The position numbers and the translations under genes are program-made. This document shows, piece by piece, positions 6,542 through 7,298 of a stretch of 7,298 bases of DNA. Position 1 is the first letter of the stretch. Each line of letters starts with the position of its first letter. Under the pieces are notes generated by a model. It searched no databases. It saw nothing but the letters and a program-made list of their open reading frames with translations, and was not told where the DNA came from. Source of the DNA: UBA6921 sp031363085. GTDB lineage: Bacteria > Pseudomonadota > Gammaproteobacteria > SG8-11. The stretch spans positions 1 to 7,298 of the forward strand of contig JANLTU010000162.1 of assembly GCA_031363085.1 (NCBI GenBank). Direction: 5' to 3'.

Positions 6542-6603
6542 TCCCAACGTAAAGTTAAGGGCGCCGTGCTTTTGCGGCGTCCCGCTTGAACACAGGGTTG
6601 GGC
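6542..6603 (-). other. attC: Integron attC recombination site (59-base element)
   Basis: Read on the minus strand, the site begins with GCCCAAC (6603-6597, R'' box, fits RYYYAAC). It continues with a 5-6 nt spacer, TTCAAGC (L''), a GC-rich inverted stem around a short A-rich loop, CTTAAC (L'), another short spacer, and GTTGGGA (6548-6542, R' box, GTTRRR with a non-consensus last base). On the plus strand GTTAAG (6554-6559) pairs with CTTGAAC (6585-6591), leaving G6588 extrahelical, as in known attC hairpins that IntI recognises on the folded bottom strand. GGCGCCG (6560-6566) pairs with CGGCGTCC (6575-6582), with T6580 bulged. The total of 62 bp is in the usual range. The site lies 1 bp after the GFA stop codon, the normal place in a gene cassette. 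No integrase gene is in the window. Confidence 0.8.
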
Positions 6604-6604
6604 G

Positions 6605-6937
6605 TCATTTGACTACCCCGGCGGCATCTGCGTTTGGATACTCCTCTTTGAACTGAGGAGCGCTTCCGCCGATGTGGTCCCATGCTGCCTTTGATCCGAC
6701 AAATGTGTGTATTTCGATTTGAACACCAGGGTCACCGTCGACTGTGCCGAGCGTTACACCATGCACCTTGCTGTCGAAAATACCGCACAGCGTAGAACCA
6801 CAGATACGACAGAACGCGAGGCCCCAGCCTAGCGCAGAAGTGTATTTAGTTAGTTCGACCTCGCCGATAACCCAACTGAACTTGCTACCGTCCGCGATCT
6901 CAGCGTAGGCCGATGATGCACCACTGGATGCGCTTGG
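6605..6937 (-). pseudogene. GFA-family (glutathione-dependent formaldehyde-activating-like) protein, N-terminal half missing; cassette gene
   Basis: GFA-fold proteins bind two zinc sites through conserved cysteines and are mostly of unknown activity despite the family name. The C-terminal half is clear: SSGASSAYAEI, SKFSWVIGEVELTKYTSA, the zinc pair FCRICGS (Cys-x2-Cys), then the usual beta strands, ending TGA 6607-6605. The first half, which should contain CxCG and a CxxC before the SGA stretch, is absent. The frame stays open to an ATG at 7051, giving 148 codons, but the first 40 or so residues (Ser/Pro-rich, no GFA motifs) are antisense to a methyltransferase gene. The real gene therefore ends near 6925-6937. 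The attC site directly after the stop identifies it as a former integron cassette gene. It is unlikely to fold or bind the N-terminal zinc. Confidence 0.78.
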
Positions 6938-6941
6938 GACC

Positions 6942-7298
6942 GAAGAAGGCGGAGAAACTTTTCGCGAGTTAAGAAGCGTATTTGCTGCAACCGAGAGTGC
7001 ACAACGCGGCGGAGTTAGCCCGCGCATCGCCCCCTTTCTCGATGTGCGCAATGGCGGTGCCTTGCTGCAGCGCGCAGGGTTTGCTTTGCCTGTCGCCGAT
7101 AGCGAAATCTTCGATGTTTCCTACGAGCATCTCTTCGCACTGATGGGTGATTTACGCGGCGCGGGCGAGGTGAATATGCTGCGCACCCAGCTGCAGCATT
7201 TTACCGGCCGTGGTTTTTTTGCCGATGCAGCAAATCGCTATGCTGCGCAGCATGCGGATGCTGAGGGGCGCATCACCGCCACCATCGAATTCATCACC
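6942..7298 (+). pseudogene. BioC/NDUFAF5-like SAM-dependent methyltransferase, C-terminal part only
   Basis: The plus frame is open from 6909 (in-frame TAG at 6906-6908) to the window edge and encodes GGETFRELRSVF, then GGVSPRIAPF, DVRNGGALLQRAGFALPVAD, YEHLFALMGDLRGAGEVN and DAEGRITATIEF. This is the characteristic C-terminal portion of class I methyltransferases related to BioC and mitochondrial NDUFAF5. The SAM-binding N-terminal domain (about 150-170 residues) is missing, and no start codon or ribosome site precedes the conserved part. Homology starts near 6942-6948, exactly where the opposing GFA gene loses its own. The 3' end runs past base 7298. The gene was overlooked by strand because the longer antisense frame continues the GFA frame. 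The fragment is either a truncated relic or the product of a false join. Confidence 0.72.

Noticed and set aside
6938..7051. N-terminal 40 residues of the 148-codon leftward GFA frame as real coding sequence
   Set aside because: The opposite strand encodes conserved methyltransferase residues over the same bases, and the leftward residues lack the GFA cysteines.
1..7298. CRISPR array, tRNA or rRNA genes
   Set aside because: No regularly spaced repeats and no cloverleaf or ribosomal RNA signature was seen on either strand.

Overview
The window looks like proteobacterial chromosome, probably environmental and of moderately high GC. The signs are a LysR regulator of the CrgA-like type, a Tat-exported PhoD-type phosphatase, an outer-membrane-type lipoprotein, a Pho box of the enterobacterial pattern, and Shine-Dalgarno-led genes with GC-rich third positions. 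I cannot name a genus. The right-hand end (about 6540-7298) differs from the rest and contains a gene-cassette remnant and an abrupt junction.

Left to right: the 5' part of a small heat shock protein gene (Hsp20) runs leftwards out of the window, with a sigma-32-like promoter and a short 5' UTR that may fold over its ribosome binding site. Facing away from it is a phosphate-scavenging pair: an exported glycerophosphodiester phosphodiesterase preceded by a Pho box, then a Tat-type PhoD phosphatase/phosphodiesterase. The phoD frame is broken twice, in the signal peptide and at a run of six C. A bidirectional terminator separates phoD from a convergent DJ-1/PfpI (Hsp31-like) gene. That gene is divergent from a LysR regulator, and the 125-bp gap between them holds an inverted repeat and a 21-bp-spaced direct repeat suited to an operator. 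A small lipoprotein with a PEGA-like domain and a C-terminal SHOCT motif follows.

After the lipoprotein come about 440 bp with no convincing gene, then a well-formed integron attC recombination site (6542-6603). The attC sits 1 bp beyond the stop codon of a leftward GFA-family (glutathione-dependent formaldehyde-activating-like) gene, in the orientation expected for a gene cassette. The GFA gene lacks its N-terminal zinc-binding half. Around 6925-6948 it gives way to the C-terminal part of a rightward BioC/NDUFAF5-like methyltransferase, which itself lacks its SAM-binding N-terminus. Two 5'-truncated, oppositely oriented genes therefore meet at one point, which means a real rearrangement or an assembly chimera.

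Functional reading (inference): the first half suggests phosphate-starvation scavenging of phosphodiesters in the periplasm beside a heat-shock gene; the middle is a regulator/stress-enzyme pair; the right end is a decayed or misjoined integron cassette. I see no evidence for a wholly new system. The most notable items are the attC-linked cassette, the junction beside it and the doubly frameshifted phoD.
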